Below, one piece after another: positions 10,240 to 19,349 of a DNA stretch of 64,000 nt (positions within the stretch are counted from its first letter, which is position 1; each line of letters opens with the position of its first letter). The stretch is taken from contig NZ_LR134386.1 of assembly GCF_900637665.1 (NCBI RefSeq), positions 4,580,501 to 4,644,500 of the forward strand, written 5' to 3'. The notes under the pieces are model-generated. The model was not told where the DNA came from, searched no databases, and was given only the letters and a program-made list of their open reading frames with translations. The translations under genes and the position numbers were made by a program. The DNA is from Chryseobacterium nakagawai. GTDB lineage: Bacteria > Bacteroidota > Bacteroidia > Flavobacteriales > Weeksellaceae.

Positions 10240-11061
10240 TTATTTTTTAAATAAACCAATAACAACAGCAAGAGCTGTGACACCAATAGAAATAGCAGTA
10301 AGATAAAGTCCTGTATTAGGATTCTGTCTTGAGACTATTTCTTTTGCTTTAGTTGACTGAACAATAATGGCGTCACCTTGTTTTAAATTAAAAAACGGAG
10401 AATTAATCAAGTTAGCGTCCTGTAGATTAATTCTACCATGAGTAACTTTTCCATCTTCAGTTCTTATCACCAATACGTCTGTTCTTTTTCCATATCCGGT
10501 TAAATCACCAGCAAGTCCTAAAGCATTCCAAATAGTTGCCTGTCCGTTAGTAATGGCATAATCTCCTTGTCTGTTAACTTCCCCAAGTACTGTAATCTTA
10601 AAGTTAGTAAGTCTTACACTTACAGTTGGGTTAATAACATATTGGCTTACTTTTCCTTTTAATTCATTTTTAACATCAATCAGTGTCTTACCTGTTGTAT
10701 TAATTGTACCAATAACCGGAAAATCAATATTACCATTATTATCTACAATATAAGTAGGTCCTGTTATCGTTGTTGTTCCCTGGCTAGGCATATTGCCTCC
10801 TGCATTGGTATTACTAGGCTGAACCATTTCAGAAGAAGAATAGCTCTGATTGAATGGCTTTACTACATCCATATCTTTAGCGGTAATCAGGATAACCAGC
10901 TGATCTCCTATCTGTATTGTATTACCAGAATTTTTTACAGATGATTCAATAGCCACTTGTTCTATATTCTGCATATAGTTTAAATCATTCTGAGCATTAT
11001 CTTTAACCTTACATGATACTAATAAGAGTATAGAAAACAGTCCTAATATTTTACTTTTCAT
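10240..11061 (-). CDS. wza: Wza-like outer-membrane polysaccharide export lipoprotein
   Basis: A 273-residue lipoprotein: the signal peptide ends in LLLVSC with the lipidated Cys at 17. The polysaccharide-export (Poly_export) domain follows at about 45-155 (IQIGDQLVILI, then IDFPVIGTINTTGKT and YVINPTVSVRL). An SLBB-type segment comes next (ITVLGEVNRQGDYAI). A hydrophobic helix at about 250-270 ends in KK, as in Bacteroidota export proteins where this helix crosses the outer membrane. It pairs with Wzc encoded two genes downstream. It is shorter than E. coli Wza (about 379 residues) but normal for this phylum. Confidence 0.92.
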   Translation of the reverse strand: MKSKILGLFSILLLVSCKVKDNAQNDLNYMQNIEQVAIESSVKNSGNTIQIGDQLVILITAKDMDVVKPFNQSYSSSEMVQPSNTNAGGNMPSQGTTTITGPTYIVDNNGNIDFPVIGTINTTGKTLIDVKNELKGKVSQYVINPTVSVRLTNFKITVLGEVNRQGDYAITNGQATIWNALGLAGDLTGYGKRTDVLVIRTEDGKVTHGRINLQDANLINSPFFNLKQGDAIIVQSTKAKEIVSRQNPNTGLYLTAISIGVTALAVVIGLFKK

Positions 11062-11098
11062 ATTTTAAAATTGTACAAATATACATTTATATTTTTTC

Positions 11099-13027
11099 CT
11101 ATTTATCCAAAACCTCGTAGATAGAATTATTACTTATAAATTCTGGTACAATAAGCTTAAGAATCTTAACAACTTCTACTTTTTCCTGCATTATAGAGGC
11201 TTCCGTTATATGATTTACCAAACGTTCTATTTCTGAAAAAGACATGGTAGGATCTTTAGAAATCATAATTTTTTCATTATGGGTAGGAAGTGTTTTTGCA
11301 TTATCACTCAACAGTTCTTCATATAGTTTTTCCCCTGGTCTTAGACCTGTATAAATAATTTTGATATCAATATTAGGTTCAAAACCTGATAGTTTTATCA
11401 TTCTTCTTGCTAAATCAAGAATCTTCACAGGTTCACCCATATCAAAAACAAAGATTTCTCCTCCCTGTCCCATAGTTCCAGCCTGAAGAACAAGTTCACA
11501 TGCTTCAGGAATGGTCATAAAGTATCTTACAATATCAGGGTGAGTAATGGTAACAGGTCCACCTGCCTCAATCTGTTTTTTGAAATGAGGAATAACAGAT
11601 CCATTTGACCCCAAAACATTTCCGAATCTTGTGGTAATAAATTTTGTTGTATTACCTTCAGCATGTTGTAAAGACTGAACAAATAATTCGGCTGCCCTTT
11701 TGGAAGCTCCCATTACATTGGTAGGATTTACCGCCTTATCTGTTGAAATCATTACAAATCTGTTGACCTTGTAACGACTGGATAATACAGCAATATTTTT
11801 TGATCCTAAAACATTTACACGGATTGCCTCGTTTGGATTATCTTCTACAAGAGGAACATGCTTATAAGCTGCAGCATGGTATACCATTGAAAAGTTATAC
11901 GTCTGGAATAACGGCTCAATTCTGTGAATATTGGAAACATCAGCTAATACAAATTTAAATCTGATATGAGGAAATTTCTCCTTCATTTCAAGTTCAATAT
12001 CATATAATGGGGTTTCAGCCTGATCAAGTACAACAATCAAGGAAGGGGTAAACTGAGCTACCTGTCGGATAATTTCGCTACCTATTGAACCAGCTCCCCC
12101 GGTAACTAATACATTTTTACCGTAATGTCTGCTTTTAACTTCTTCGTTCTCAATCTTGATGGGTTTTCTATTAAGAAGATCCTCAATTTGAAGATTTCTT
12201 ATTGATCCGCCTAAATCACTATCTCTCAATTTTTGAACAGAAGGAGCTTTAAATACATTCAGATCTTTCTCTAAAAATAAATTGACCCAGGAATTCATTT
12301 CATCCTTTGCCATCATTTCTTTTACAATAATAACCCCATCAATAACAAGATCATCTTTTGTACTAGTCTCAATCTTTTCTTTTGCATAGATTGGCTTCCC
12401 AAGTAATGATGCTCTTTTTGAATCGGTTCTCTGTGTTAAAAAACCAACTACCTGATAAGGAAGATTGGGGTTATCTAAAATGGCTCTTGCAATAGCAATA
12501 GATTGTTCATCAATTCCCAGTACTAAAATCCGTTTTTTCAATGCACTTCTTCTGTATTCTCTTACAATGTGAAAAAATTCTTTAACATAAAGTCTAAAGA
12601 GAAATAATCCCATAAAAGAGATCACAAAATATAATACCAGATAAGGAGTTAAAATAAACTTTCCACCTGTAGACCAAAAGTATATCACATTGATTGTAGC
12701 AACAACAAACATCGTACTGAAGCACGATACAAGTAATTTGAACAGATCTATAAAAGTTGAATGCCTGATGATCCCGGCATATGTCTTAAAAATATACATA
12801 AAGAATGTATTCACCAAGATTATAAAAGCAAAAACAATACTTTTATCCTGATGGTAAATAAATTCCTTTTGAGTAATTTTTTCTATAATATAAGTAGAAA
12901 GAAATAGGGATATAACCAGAATAATAATATCTATTACCAATATTATCCATCTAGGAAGATATCTTACGTCTGAGAGATTGACAACATTATCTCCTCCAAA
13001 TATTTTTTTTCTAAGAGAATTGTACAT
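11099..13027 (-). CDS. Membrane nucleotide-sugar 4,6-dehydratase (WbpM/CapD family)
   Basis: The first gene of the polysaccharide operon, 642 residues. Four N-terminal TM helices (about 27-48, 63-81, 95-116, 125-147) precede a CoA-binding-like Rossmann domain (KKRILVLGIDEQS at about 164). The SDR catalytic domain follows, with VTGGAGSIGSE at 308-318 and AAYKHVPLVEDNP at 386-398. The catalytic YxxxK appears as MGASK (439-443), so the triad is Ser-Met-Lys, as reported for WbpM. The enzyme probably makes the 4-keto-6-deoxy intermediate of UDP-GlcNAc for QuiNAc or FucNAc-type sugars. Normal full length. Confidence 0.93.
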   Translation of the reverse strand: MYNSLRKKIFGGDNVVNLSDVRYLPRWIILVIDIIILVISLFLSTYIIEKITQKEFIYHQDKSIVFAFIILVNTFFMYIFKTYAGIIRHSTFIDLFKLLVSCFSTMFVVATINVIYFWSTGGKFILTPYLVLYFVISFMGLFLFRLYVKEFFHIVREYRRSALKKRILVLGIDEQSIAIARAILDNPNLPYQVVGFLTQRTDSKRASLLGKPIYAKEKIETSTKDDLVIDGVIIVKEMMAKDEMNSWVNLFLEKDLNVFKAPSVQKLRDSDLGGSIRNLQIEDLLNRKPIKIENEEVKSRHYGKNVLVTGGAGSIGSEIIRQVAQFTPSLIVVLDQAETPLYDIELEMKEKFPHIRFKFVLADVSNIHRIEPLFQTYNFSMVYHAAAYKHVPLVEDNPNEAIRVNVLGSKNIAVLSSRYKVNRFVMISTDKAVNPTNVMGASKRAAELFVQSLQHAEGNTTKFITTRFGNVLGSNGSVIPHFKKQIEAGGPVTITHPDIVRYFMTIPEACELVLQAGTMGQGGEIFVFDMGEPVKILDLARRMIKLSGFEPNIDIKIIYTGLRPGEKLYEELLSDNAKTLPTHNEKIMISKDPTMSFSEIERLVNHITEASIMQEKVEVVKILKLIVPEFISNNSIYEVLDK

Positions 13028-13103
13028 TGTCTATATTTGTGTCCATATTTTTAATTAGTGTAAGATCCAATTATCCACCAATGATAATTTCGATACAATC
13101 ATG

Positions 13104-13137
13104 CAAAAATAAAATTCTATTTAGATACTGAAATCAA
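13104..13137 (-). promoter_or_regulatory. Candidate promoter of the polysaccharide operon
   Basis: Read on the minus strand, TATTTTTG at 13111-13104 matches the Bacteroidota -7 box TAnnTTTG. A TTG (13137-13135) lies 23 nt upstream, the upper end of the usual spacing. Transcription would start near 13098, giving a leader of about 70 nt before the first gene. The surrounding 280-nt gap holds no credible ORF. Confidence 0.4.
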
Positions 13138-13307
13138 AAATAAATTTGATGTTTAACTATTTTCTGAAACCTTTAGGAGTCAATCAATAGAGCAAATGGT
13201 TGACAAAAATCATACCATAAAAATTCAGCTAAGGGTGATATTTACCCATAATCCTCTTTCTTAATTTTTTTCAGCTCAAAAAAACAACTTTTAATTTTAT
13301 TCAATAT

Positions 13308-13766
13308 TTAGTCAAAAATATCATTTATTTTCTCATATTCAAAGCCTCTGCTCATTAAATATTTTATAGTCTTCGCTTTTTTCTGATATTCCTGCAATCC
13401 TTTCTGTTTAGAAGAATAATCTTCATAGATCCTTGCGATCGTTTTGGTGTAATCATCTTCATATATTTCATCAAAACACATACTGATCAGTTTTTCAGAG
13501 ATTTGCTTCTGCTTAAGGTTCATTCTGATCTTATTCCTTCCCCAATGTTTAATGTAAAATTTTCCTCTGATATAGCTTCTGGTAAACCTTTCTTCATTGA
13601 GGTAATTTTCTTTCATCAGATAGAGAATAATTTCTTCTTTTGCCTCTTCAATCAGGAGAAATTCTCTCATTTTCTGCTCCACTTCCGCATGACAGCGATC
13701 CTGATACACACAATAACCGACCAGTTTCTGCTTGATTTCATCAAAAGTAAAAGATTTCTTTTCCAT
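13308..13766 (-). CDS. recX: Regulatory protein RecX
   Basis: A small cytoplasmic three-helix-repeat protein (152 residues) that binds RecA filaments and limits recombinase activity. The family pattern is clear: VGYCVYQDRCHAEVEQKM, then MKENYLNEERFTRSYIRGKF and HWGRNKIRMNLKQK, ending with TIKYLMSRGFEYEKI. The length is typical. The start at 13766 lies only 7 nt beyond the base of a glyA terminator hairpin, so expression must come from terminator read-through or a promoter overlapping the glyA end. recA is not in the window. Confidence 0.9.
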   Translation of the reverse strand: MEKKSFTFDEIKQKLVGYCVYQDRCHAEVEQKMREFLLIEEAKEEIILYLMKENYLNEERFTRSYIRGKFYIKHWGRNKIRMNLKQKQISEKLISMCFDEIYEDDYTKTIARIYEDYSSKQKGLQEYQKKAKTIKYLMSRGFEYEKINDIFD

Positions 13767-13772
13767 GTGAAT

Positions 13773-13803
13773 AAAAAAAGAATGAGCTTTCTGCCCATTC
13801 TTT
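13773..13803 (-). terminator. Rho-independent terminator after glyA
   Basis: On the minus strand an 11-bp stem (13803-13793 with 13787-13777, one G-T pair) and a 5-nt loop are followed by a run of T. It lies between the glyA stop (13824) and the recX start (13766). Confidence 0.75.
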
Positions 13804-13823
13804 ATAGTATATTATATTTTATA

Positions 13824-15089
13824 TTAGTAGTTGAATAATGCTTTACCTTCCATTAATTCATTTACTTTCTTTCTTACAGATGCAAGAACTTCTTCATTTT
13901 TGATGTTGTCCACTACTTCAGAGATTAGTCCTGCAATAGTTTCCATATCATTTTCTTTAAGTCCTCTTGTTGTAATAGCAGCTGTACCTAATCTGATCCC
14001 AGATGTTGTAAATGGAGACTTATCATCGAAAGGAACCATGTTTTTATTACATGTAATATCTGCAAGTACTAATGCTTTTTCGGTTTCTTTACCATTTACT
14101 CCTTTATTTCTAAGGTCTACTAACATTAAGTGGTTATCTGTACCTCCACTCACAATATCAAATCCCTTATCAATCATTGCTTTTGATAACGCTTGAGCAT
14201 TAGCTTTAACCTGTTTTGCATAAGTTTCGAACTGACCATCCAAAGCTTCTCCGAAAGCAACTGCTTTACCAGCAATTACATGTTCTAGCGGACCACCTTG
14301 AATCCCCGGAAATACTGCTCCATCCAATACCTGACTCATCATTTTTGTTTCTCCTTTTGGAGTTTTGTGGCCATAGGTATTTTCAAAATCTTTCCCCATC
14401 ATAATCATTCCTCCTCTTGGACCTCTTAGGGTCTTGTGAGTAGTAGTAGTTACTACGTGGCAGTGTTCAAATGGAGAGTTTAATAATCCTTTAGCTACTA
14501 ATCCTGCAGGGTGAGCAATATCTGCCCAAAGAGTTGCTCCGATTTCGTCAGCAATTTCTCTGAATTTAGCATAATCAAGGTCTCTTGAATAAGCAGAGAA
14601 TCCAGCAATCATCATTTTTGGTTTTTCTCTTAGAGCAACTTCTCTCATTTGGTTATAGTCAATAAGGCCAGTTTCTCTTTCTACTCCGTAAGAAACTACT
14701 TCATATTGAATACCTGAGAAATTTACTGCAGAACCGTGAGTAAGGTGTCCTCCCATAGAAAGGTCCATTCCCATGATCTTATCTCCTGCTTTCAAAACAG
14801 CAAGATAAATGGCTGCATTCGCCTGAGATCCGGAATGTGGCTGCACATTTACATAGTCTACTCCGAAAAGTTCCTTCGCTCTGTTGATCGCTAATGTTTC
14901 AACCTCATCTACTACTTCACACCCTCCGTAATATCTTTTTCCGGGATACCCTTCAGCATATTTATTTGTCAGTACACTTCCCATTGCTTTCATCACATTT
15001 TCAGAAACAAAGTTTTCTGATGCGATAAGCTCTAATCCATGGGTCTGTCTTTGTCTTTCCTTTTCAATCAGGTCAAAAATAATATCCAT
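13824..15089 (-). CDS. glyA: Serine hydroxymethyltransferase
   Basis: A PLP enzyme that interconverts serine and glycine while charging tetrahydrofolate with a one-carbon unit; cytoplasmic, part of folate and purine/thymidylate supply. The 421-residue protein is complete: [12 protein letters not shown] (21-32), [13 protein letters not shown] (44-56), HSGSQAN (85-91), [10 protein letters not shown], and the PLP lysine K219 in [16 protein letters not shown]. The start at 15089 fits the family. A TACATTTG -7 box lies about 30 nt upstream, and a strong hairpin terminator follows, so it is probably mainly monocistronic. Confidence 0.97.
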   Translation of the reverse strand: MDIIFDLIEKERQRQTHGLELIASENFVSENVMKAMGSVLTNKYAEGYPGKRYYGGCEVVDEVETLAINRAKELFGVDYVNVQPHSGSQANAAIYLAVLKAGDKIMGMDLSMGGHLTHGSAVNFSGIQYEVVSYGVERETGLIDYNQMREVALREKPKMMIAGFSAYSRDLDYAKFREIADEIGATLWADIAHPAGLVAKGLLNSPFEHCHVVTTTTHKTLRGPRGGMIMMGKDFENTYGHKTPKGETKMMSQVLDGAVFPGIQGGPLEHVIAGKAVAFGEALDGQFETYAKQVKANAQALSKAMIDKGFDIVSGGTDNHLMLVDLRNKGVNGKETEKALVLADITCNKNMVPFDDKSPFTTSGIRLGTAAITTRGLKENDMETIAGLISEVVDNIKNEEVLASVRKKVNELMEGKALFNY

Positions 15090-15119
15090 TTTACTTTTAG
15101 TTTTTGAAATTTTTCACCC

Positions 15120-15127
15120 CAAATGTA
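15120..15127 (-). promoter_or_regulatory. -7 promoter box for glyA
   Basis: On the minus strand TACATTTG matches TAnnTTTG, 30 nt before the glyA start. No TTG lies at 17-23 nt upstream; the nearest is about 26 nt away. Only the -7 part is supported. Confidence 0.4.
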
Positions 15128-15275
15128 CGGAATTTTCGTTGAGATTTTGGCATCAAAAAATATGATTTTAGCCCTGATTTTTTATAAAAGCTTTAAAACA
15201 TTGTCTATTTATAAATTTTCTTCAATCAATGGTCTTCAGTAGTTTTCCATATTACATTTCATACAGATCAGTATA

Positions 15276-16190
15276 TTATTTATAACCAAAATCTTCTTCT
15301 GAGAGCTCTTTATTCACCATTGCTCCGGCAAAATTACCCTGAGCCACAGCATTCGCTACAGATCTCATCATGGTTACATTATCACCACAGGCAAAAACTC
15401 CGGGAACTGATGTCTTCTGCATAAAATCTACCTTAATAAAGCCTTGTTCCGTCAGTTCACAACTTAAAGTTTCTGACACATTAATATTCTGTTCAAAAGG
15501 AATTTTAGCATATAAAGCTTTTAAAGAAACTGTATTTCCGTTGGTAAAGATGAGTTTTTGAATATATCCGTTTTCATGTTCAATACTTTTAATTTCATCT
15601 TCGTTAAGCTTGATTTTATTCTCCTTCAATTTCCCAATCTGCTCACTGGTAAGTTTAGTTTTTCCGTTCGTAAATAAGGTTAGCTCTTTAGTTAAATTAA
15701 AGACCAATTTAGAAAACTCGTACGCCATATCTCCGTCAGAGAGAATTCCTGTTACTTCATTCTTCACTTCATAACCGTGACAATAGGGACAGTGTATGAC
15801 AGAAATTCCCCAACATTCAGTGAACCCCGGAATATCAGGCATCATGTCCTTAATTCCCGAAGCTAAAATGATCTTTCTCGCATAAAATCGATCACCAGAA
15901 GATAGCTCTACATAAAAATCATCAGTATTCTTCCCTACTCTCATTACTTTACCATCATAAAACTGAATTGTTTCATATTTTTCCACATCCTTTTTAGCAA
16001 CCTCTCCGATTTCTTTTGGTGTCTTTCCGTCATGGGTAATAAAATTATGTGAATGAGGAGTCTGCCTGTTACATGGTTTCCCATGATCTATAATCAAAAC
16101 ATTCCTTAAAGATCTTCCTAAAGCCATTCCTGCTGATAAACCGGCATAACTTCCTCCTATGATAATAACATCAAAATTTTTGCTTTGCAT
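15276..16190 (-). CDS. Thioredoxin-reductase-like FAD/NAD(P) oxidoreductase
   Basis: A cytoplasmic flavoprotein of 304 residues. The FAD-binding motif IIGGSYAGLSAGMALGRS lies at 10-27. The redox-active CPYC is at 134-137 in the thioredoxin-reductase position (HCPYCHGYE), and the late FAD motif FACGDNVTMMRSVANAVAQG is present. The NADPH domain is degenerate: the usual GxGxxA site reads TGILSDGDMAYEF, without a clear glycine-rich loop. This resembles the stand-alone TrxR-like group seen beside regulators in many bacteria, so the electron donor and partner thiol protein are uncertain. No thioredoxin gene is adjacent. It appears to be a single-gene unit. Confidence 0.85.
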   Translation of the reverse strand: MQSKNFDVIIIGGSYAGLSAGMALGRSLRNVLIIDHGKPCNRQTPHSHNFITHDGKTPKEIGEVAKKDVEKYETIQFYDGKVMRVGKNTDDFYVELSSGDRFYARKIILASGIKDMMPDIPGFTECWGISVIHCPYCHGYEVKNEVTGILSDGDMAYEFSKLVFNLTKELTLFTNGKTKLTSEQIGKLKENKIKLNEDEIKSIEHENGYIQKLIFTNGNTVSLKALYAKIPFEQNINVSETLSCELTEQGFIKVDFMQKTSVPGVFACGDNVTMMRSVANAVAQGNFAGAMVNKELSEEDFGYK

Positions 16191-16296
16191 ATTTTCTGTT
16201 GAGATATAATTTATTGCAAATACAAAACTACAACAAAAGTTTATTAATGCAACTTGATTGCGTTATTTTTTTTATTATCTTACTTTACATCAAAGT

Positions 16297-17820
16297 TTAT
16301 TTTCTCCATCGATCTTTTATTTCAATTATTTCATCTTTAAGTCTCTTTCGTATATCAATTTTCGCGTCTTCAAAACTAAAAATCATAGTTCCTTTTTCTC
16401 TTGCATATGGATTGGTAACAGAATCCGCCATTACAGAATGATTAAAGAAAGCACCTGTCTTTTCTAGTTCATCTTCTGCACTATCTTTGATCCTAATAAG
16501 ATTTTTATACTTTTTACTTAAATCAAACCAATTGACATAATCTGCATTGAACGACACCGCCTTTATTCCCTGCTTAGAGTAAAAATTAATTGCTCCCGCC
16601 TGCCCATAATTATCACAAAGTACTAAGGTGTTTCCTGATTTTGACAAGCGTGCATATTGTTGATCTACTTTCTGAGCCAGTTCTTTCCATCCCAGCATAT
16701 CTGCAAAATCCTGAGGTAAGGAATGGTCTTTACCATCTTCCCAGCGCAAAAGTCCATACTTTTTATAAGCTTCGGGATTCTCCGCTATAGATTCTGGCGT
16801 TTTATTAGGAAATGCTAAATTATATATAGGCACAAACAGAAGAATAGGGTGTAAAATACAAACAGGTTTGAGAAATCTCTTCCATCCACTATTCAAAATA
16901 TTCTCAAGATAAATCGCTCCGAACCCTATATAAATAGGATAAATACCTATTGCATAATAATCTTTTGCTCTAAAAAACATAAATACTGATAGGGTGATAA
17001 TATACCCCCAGAAGAAGAACCTGATTTTCTCGAAAGACCTATAAAACAACAAAGCATAAAAGCCAAGCAGGATAACAAAAGTTACACCAATAAAGAATAA
17101 AAGCTGTGATTTCAAAAAGTTGAACCGGTCGACATTCACTAACTGGATTTCGGATAATTCTTTCATATGATGAATGACCGGAAAGCCGTTATGATACTGC
17201 CAAATAAGGTTGGGGGAAATAATGACCAAAGCTAGAAGGGCAGCTCCATAAGTATGAGGATTTGCAAAAATTCTTCTTTGCTTGGTTAGTAAAAGGGCAG
17301 GTAAAAATCCTAATGCAAGAAAAATGATATTGTATTTATTCAAGATTCCTATCCCAAAAATGACTCCGCCCCAATATAGCCAGCTTACTTTTTCAGTATT
17401 GATATATTTTATCAGTATATAAAAAAAGGAAGTCCATAACAAAACATCCAATGAATTGGGCTGGTACAGCATATTCAAGCGAAGTAATGAGGAAAATAAC
17501 AACCCTAAAGCAGTAAGAATACACGCAAAAAGTCCTCCTTTTAATTCTTCGACAGCTTTCCAGACAACTACTATCGTCAAAGCTCCGAATAAAGCCGGAA
17601 AGAATCTAATCCAAAATACAGAATCACCCAATACTTTTATCAGCCATGAGATCCATGAGCTCACAGGAGGAACAGAAATATACCCCCAGGCAATATGGTT
17701 TCCCTGATCCAGGTGCAAGTATTCATCTCGTTGCAAATCATATTCGGGACTTATCAATGTATATTGAAGAATAAACTTTACAATGATAAAAAGAATAAGA
17801 ATCAGACTGCTTTTCTTCAT
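16297..17820 (-). CDS. Glycosyltransferase family 39 / ArnT-like membrane protein
   Basis: An integral membrane enzyme of 507 residues with about nine or ten TM helices in the first 340 residues and a soluble periplasmic C-terminal part. The first periplasmic loop has YDLQRDEYLHLDQ, carrying the acidic pair expected of the GT-C catalytic site, then GYISVPPVSSWI. Family members move a sugar from a polyprenyl-phosphate donor to lipid A, protein or other acceptors outside the membrane. The substrate here is unknown. It is flanked by unrelated genes and looks monocistronic, so no context helps. Confidence 0.82.
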   Translation of the reverse strand: MKKSSLILILFIIVKFILQYTLISPEYDLQRDEYLHLDQGNHIAWGYISVPPVSSWISWLIKVLGDSVFWIRFFPALFGALTIVVVWKAVEELKGGLFACILTALGLLFSSLLRLNMLYQPNSLDVLLWTSFFYILIKYINTEKVSWLYWGGVIFGIGILNKYNIIFLALGFLPALLLTKQRRIFANPHTYGAALLALVIISPNLIWQYHNGFPVIHHMKELSEIQLVNVDRFNFLKSQLLFFIGVTFVILLGFYALLFYRSFEKIRFFFWGYIITLSVFMFFRAKDYYAIGIYPIYIGFGAIYLENILNSGWKRFLKPVCILHPILLFVPIYNLAFPNKTPESIAENPEAYKKYGLLRWEDGKDHSLPQDFADMLGWKELAQKVDQQYARLSKSGNTLVLCDNYGQAGAINFYSKQGIKAVSFNADYVNWFDLSKKYKNLIRIKDSAEDELEKTGAFFNHSVMADSVTNPYAREKGTMIFSFEDAKIDIRKRLKDEIIEIKDRWRK

Positions 17821-17966
17821 GATTATAATTTAAAACTAAAAATAAGACATTTTAAACTTTATATTTATTACATCTTGCAATACTTTATCATGAAAAAGCT
17901 AAATATTTTAAACTGATTTAATTTTTTGATGAATCATTTCAACATATACTTTAAGATTTTTCATTC

Positions 17967-17999
17967 AAAAAAAATCCCAAAGTAGATACTCCGGGATTT
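17967..17999 (-). terminator. Rho-independent terminator of the ABC exporter operon
   Basis: On the minus strand a 7-bp stem AAATCCC / GGGATTT (17999-17993 with 17978-17972, 14-nt loop) runs straight into eight T residues. It lies 29 nt after the adaptor stop at 18028. Confidence 0.75.
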
Positions 18000-18027
18000 A
18001 ACAGTTTAAAATGTATAGTGTAGTTTA

Positions 18028-19239
18028 TTATTTTGCTTTCGCTTTTTCTTTCAACTCCTCTTTGTCTTTATCGGATGGATTCCAGACTTTTACTTCAGAA
18101 TCTTTTGTAATATTTGATCCCGGAAGAACCTGAACATTGATACCATCGCTTGCTCCCAGTTTCAAGTATACTTTCTTAAATTTGCCATCCTTTTGTTTTA
18201 CGTCTACAAAAGGAACATCTTTACCGTCTTTCTTTTCATACTGAACCAAAGATTCATCAAGCAATAAAGCGTTTTTTTGCGAGCTTAACACGATTTCCCC
18301 GTTGGCAGAAAAACCAGCTCTGATATATTCATTATTAGGGTTATCTACGTTTCCTTCTACCGGAAACTTAATGGTCCCAGCATTATCTTTTCCTTTTGGA
18401 GCAATCATTGTCAGTTTTCCAGGGAAAGTTTTATTCTGTAAGGCACCGATAACAATATTCATATCCATACCTTGCTTCAGTTTTCCTGCCTGAGCTTCAT
18501 CAATTTCTCCTTTAAAGATCAGAGAGTTCAAATCTGCTACGGAACAAATTGTTGTTCCTGCATTAAAGTTGTTCGCCTCAATTACCTGACTACCTGGCTT
18601 TACCGGAACTTCAAGTACTGTTCCCGAAGCTTTGGAGCGGATTTGTGTAGTTGCTAACCCCTGCCCTTGAAGTTCAGGAGTAGCTCCCGTTTTAGCAATC
18701 TGCAATCTTTTTTGTGCTGTATTTAATTGCTGTTGAGCATTTTTAAGAGTCTGCTGCTGAGAGAATAATTGCTGTTGAGAATTAAGAAATTCTTGTCTTG
18801 ATGCAACACCTTGTTTATACAGCTTATCCTGCATATCAAATTGCTTCTGCATATTCCCAACATTCATCTGCGCATTGCTGATCTGAATCTGTGCATTCTG
18901 AACTTCCTGCTGAGCAGCATTCACTTCAGAAATACTAGGTACAATTTTCACGGTAGCAATTAGCTGACCTACTTCTACTCTGTCTCCTTCTTTTACTAAA
19001 ATTTTATCGATAATCCCTGTAATATTGGGCTTAATTTCAATTTCTTCCTTTGGAACAATTTTTCCGGTGGCCATTACCTTATCATCCATATTCTGAATGT
19101 TGGGTTTTCGGGTAAGGAAAGCCTCGCTTTCTTTGGAGTTCGATTTTATAAGATAACCAATTCCTGAGAACAATGCCACTGCAAATAAAAGCCCCAAGAC
19201 TATATAAATGGCTTTTTTCCAAGTGAATTTATTTTTCAT
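18028..19239 (-). CDS. MacA-like periplasmic adaptor (membrane fusion protein)
   Basis: Last gene of a four-gene exporter operon; 403 residues. One N-terminal TM helix (about 11-29) anchors a periplasmic adaptor. A lipoyl-like segment (ITGIIDKILVKEGDRVEVGQ at about 73-92) is followed by a Gln-rich coiled-coil hairpin (about 105-185). The second lipoyl half is SGTVLEVPVKPGSQV, then the beta-barrel and membrane-proximal domains (YIRAGFSANGEIVL). The C-terminus is Lys/Glu-rich. Such proteins link an inner-membrane pump to a TolC-type outer-membrane channel; none is encoded nearby. Substrate unknown: macrolide, peptide or lipid are all possible. Confidence 0.9.
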   Translation of the reverse strand: MKNKFTWKKAIYIVLGLLFAVALFSGIGYLIKSNSKESEAFLTRKPNIQNMDDKVMATGKIVPKEEIEIKPNITGIIDKILVKEGDRVEVGQLIATVKIVPSISEVNAAQQEVQNAQIQISNAQMNVGNMQKQFDMQDKLYKQGVASRQEFLNSQQQLFSQQQTLKNAQQQLNTAQKRLQIAKTGATPELQGQGLATTQIRSKASGTVLEVPVKPGSQVIEANNFNAGTTICSVADLNSLIFKGEIDEAQAGKLKQGMDMNIVIGALQNKTFPGKLTMIAPKGKDNAGTIKFPVEGNVDNPNNEYIRAGFSANGEIVLSSQKNALLLDESLVQYEKKDGKDVPFVDVKQKDGKFKKVYLKLGASDGINVQVLPGSNITKDSEVKVWNPSDKDKEELKEKAKAK

Positions 19240-19326
19240 ATGTATAGTTTATTTTTTAATTAAAGGATTGAAAGATTTAAAAATTAAAAGATTAATACCA
19301 CATGGTTCTGATCATTTTCAAATTTT

Positions 19327-19349
19327 CAAATTATTTTATTTTCAAATTA
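19327..19349. repeat. 23-nt intergenic repeat, copy A
   Basis: A 23-nt AT-rich element containing two CAAATTA blocks separated by 9 nt. It directly abuts the stop codon of the permease gene at 19350 and is identical to the copy at 20692-20714. Confidence 0.8.
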
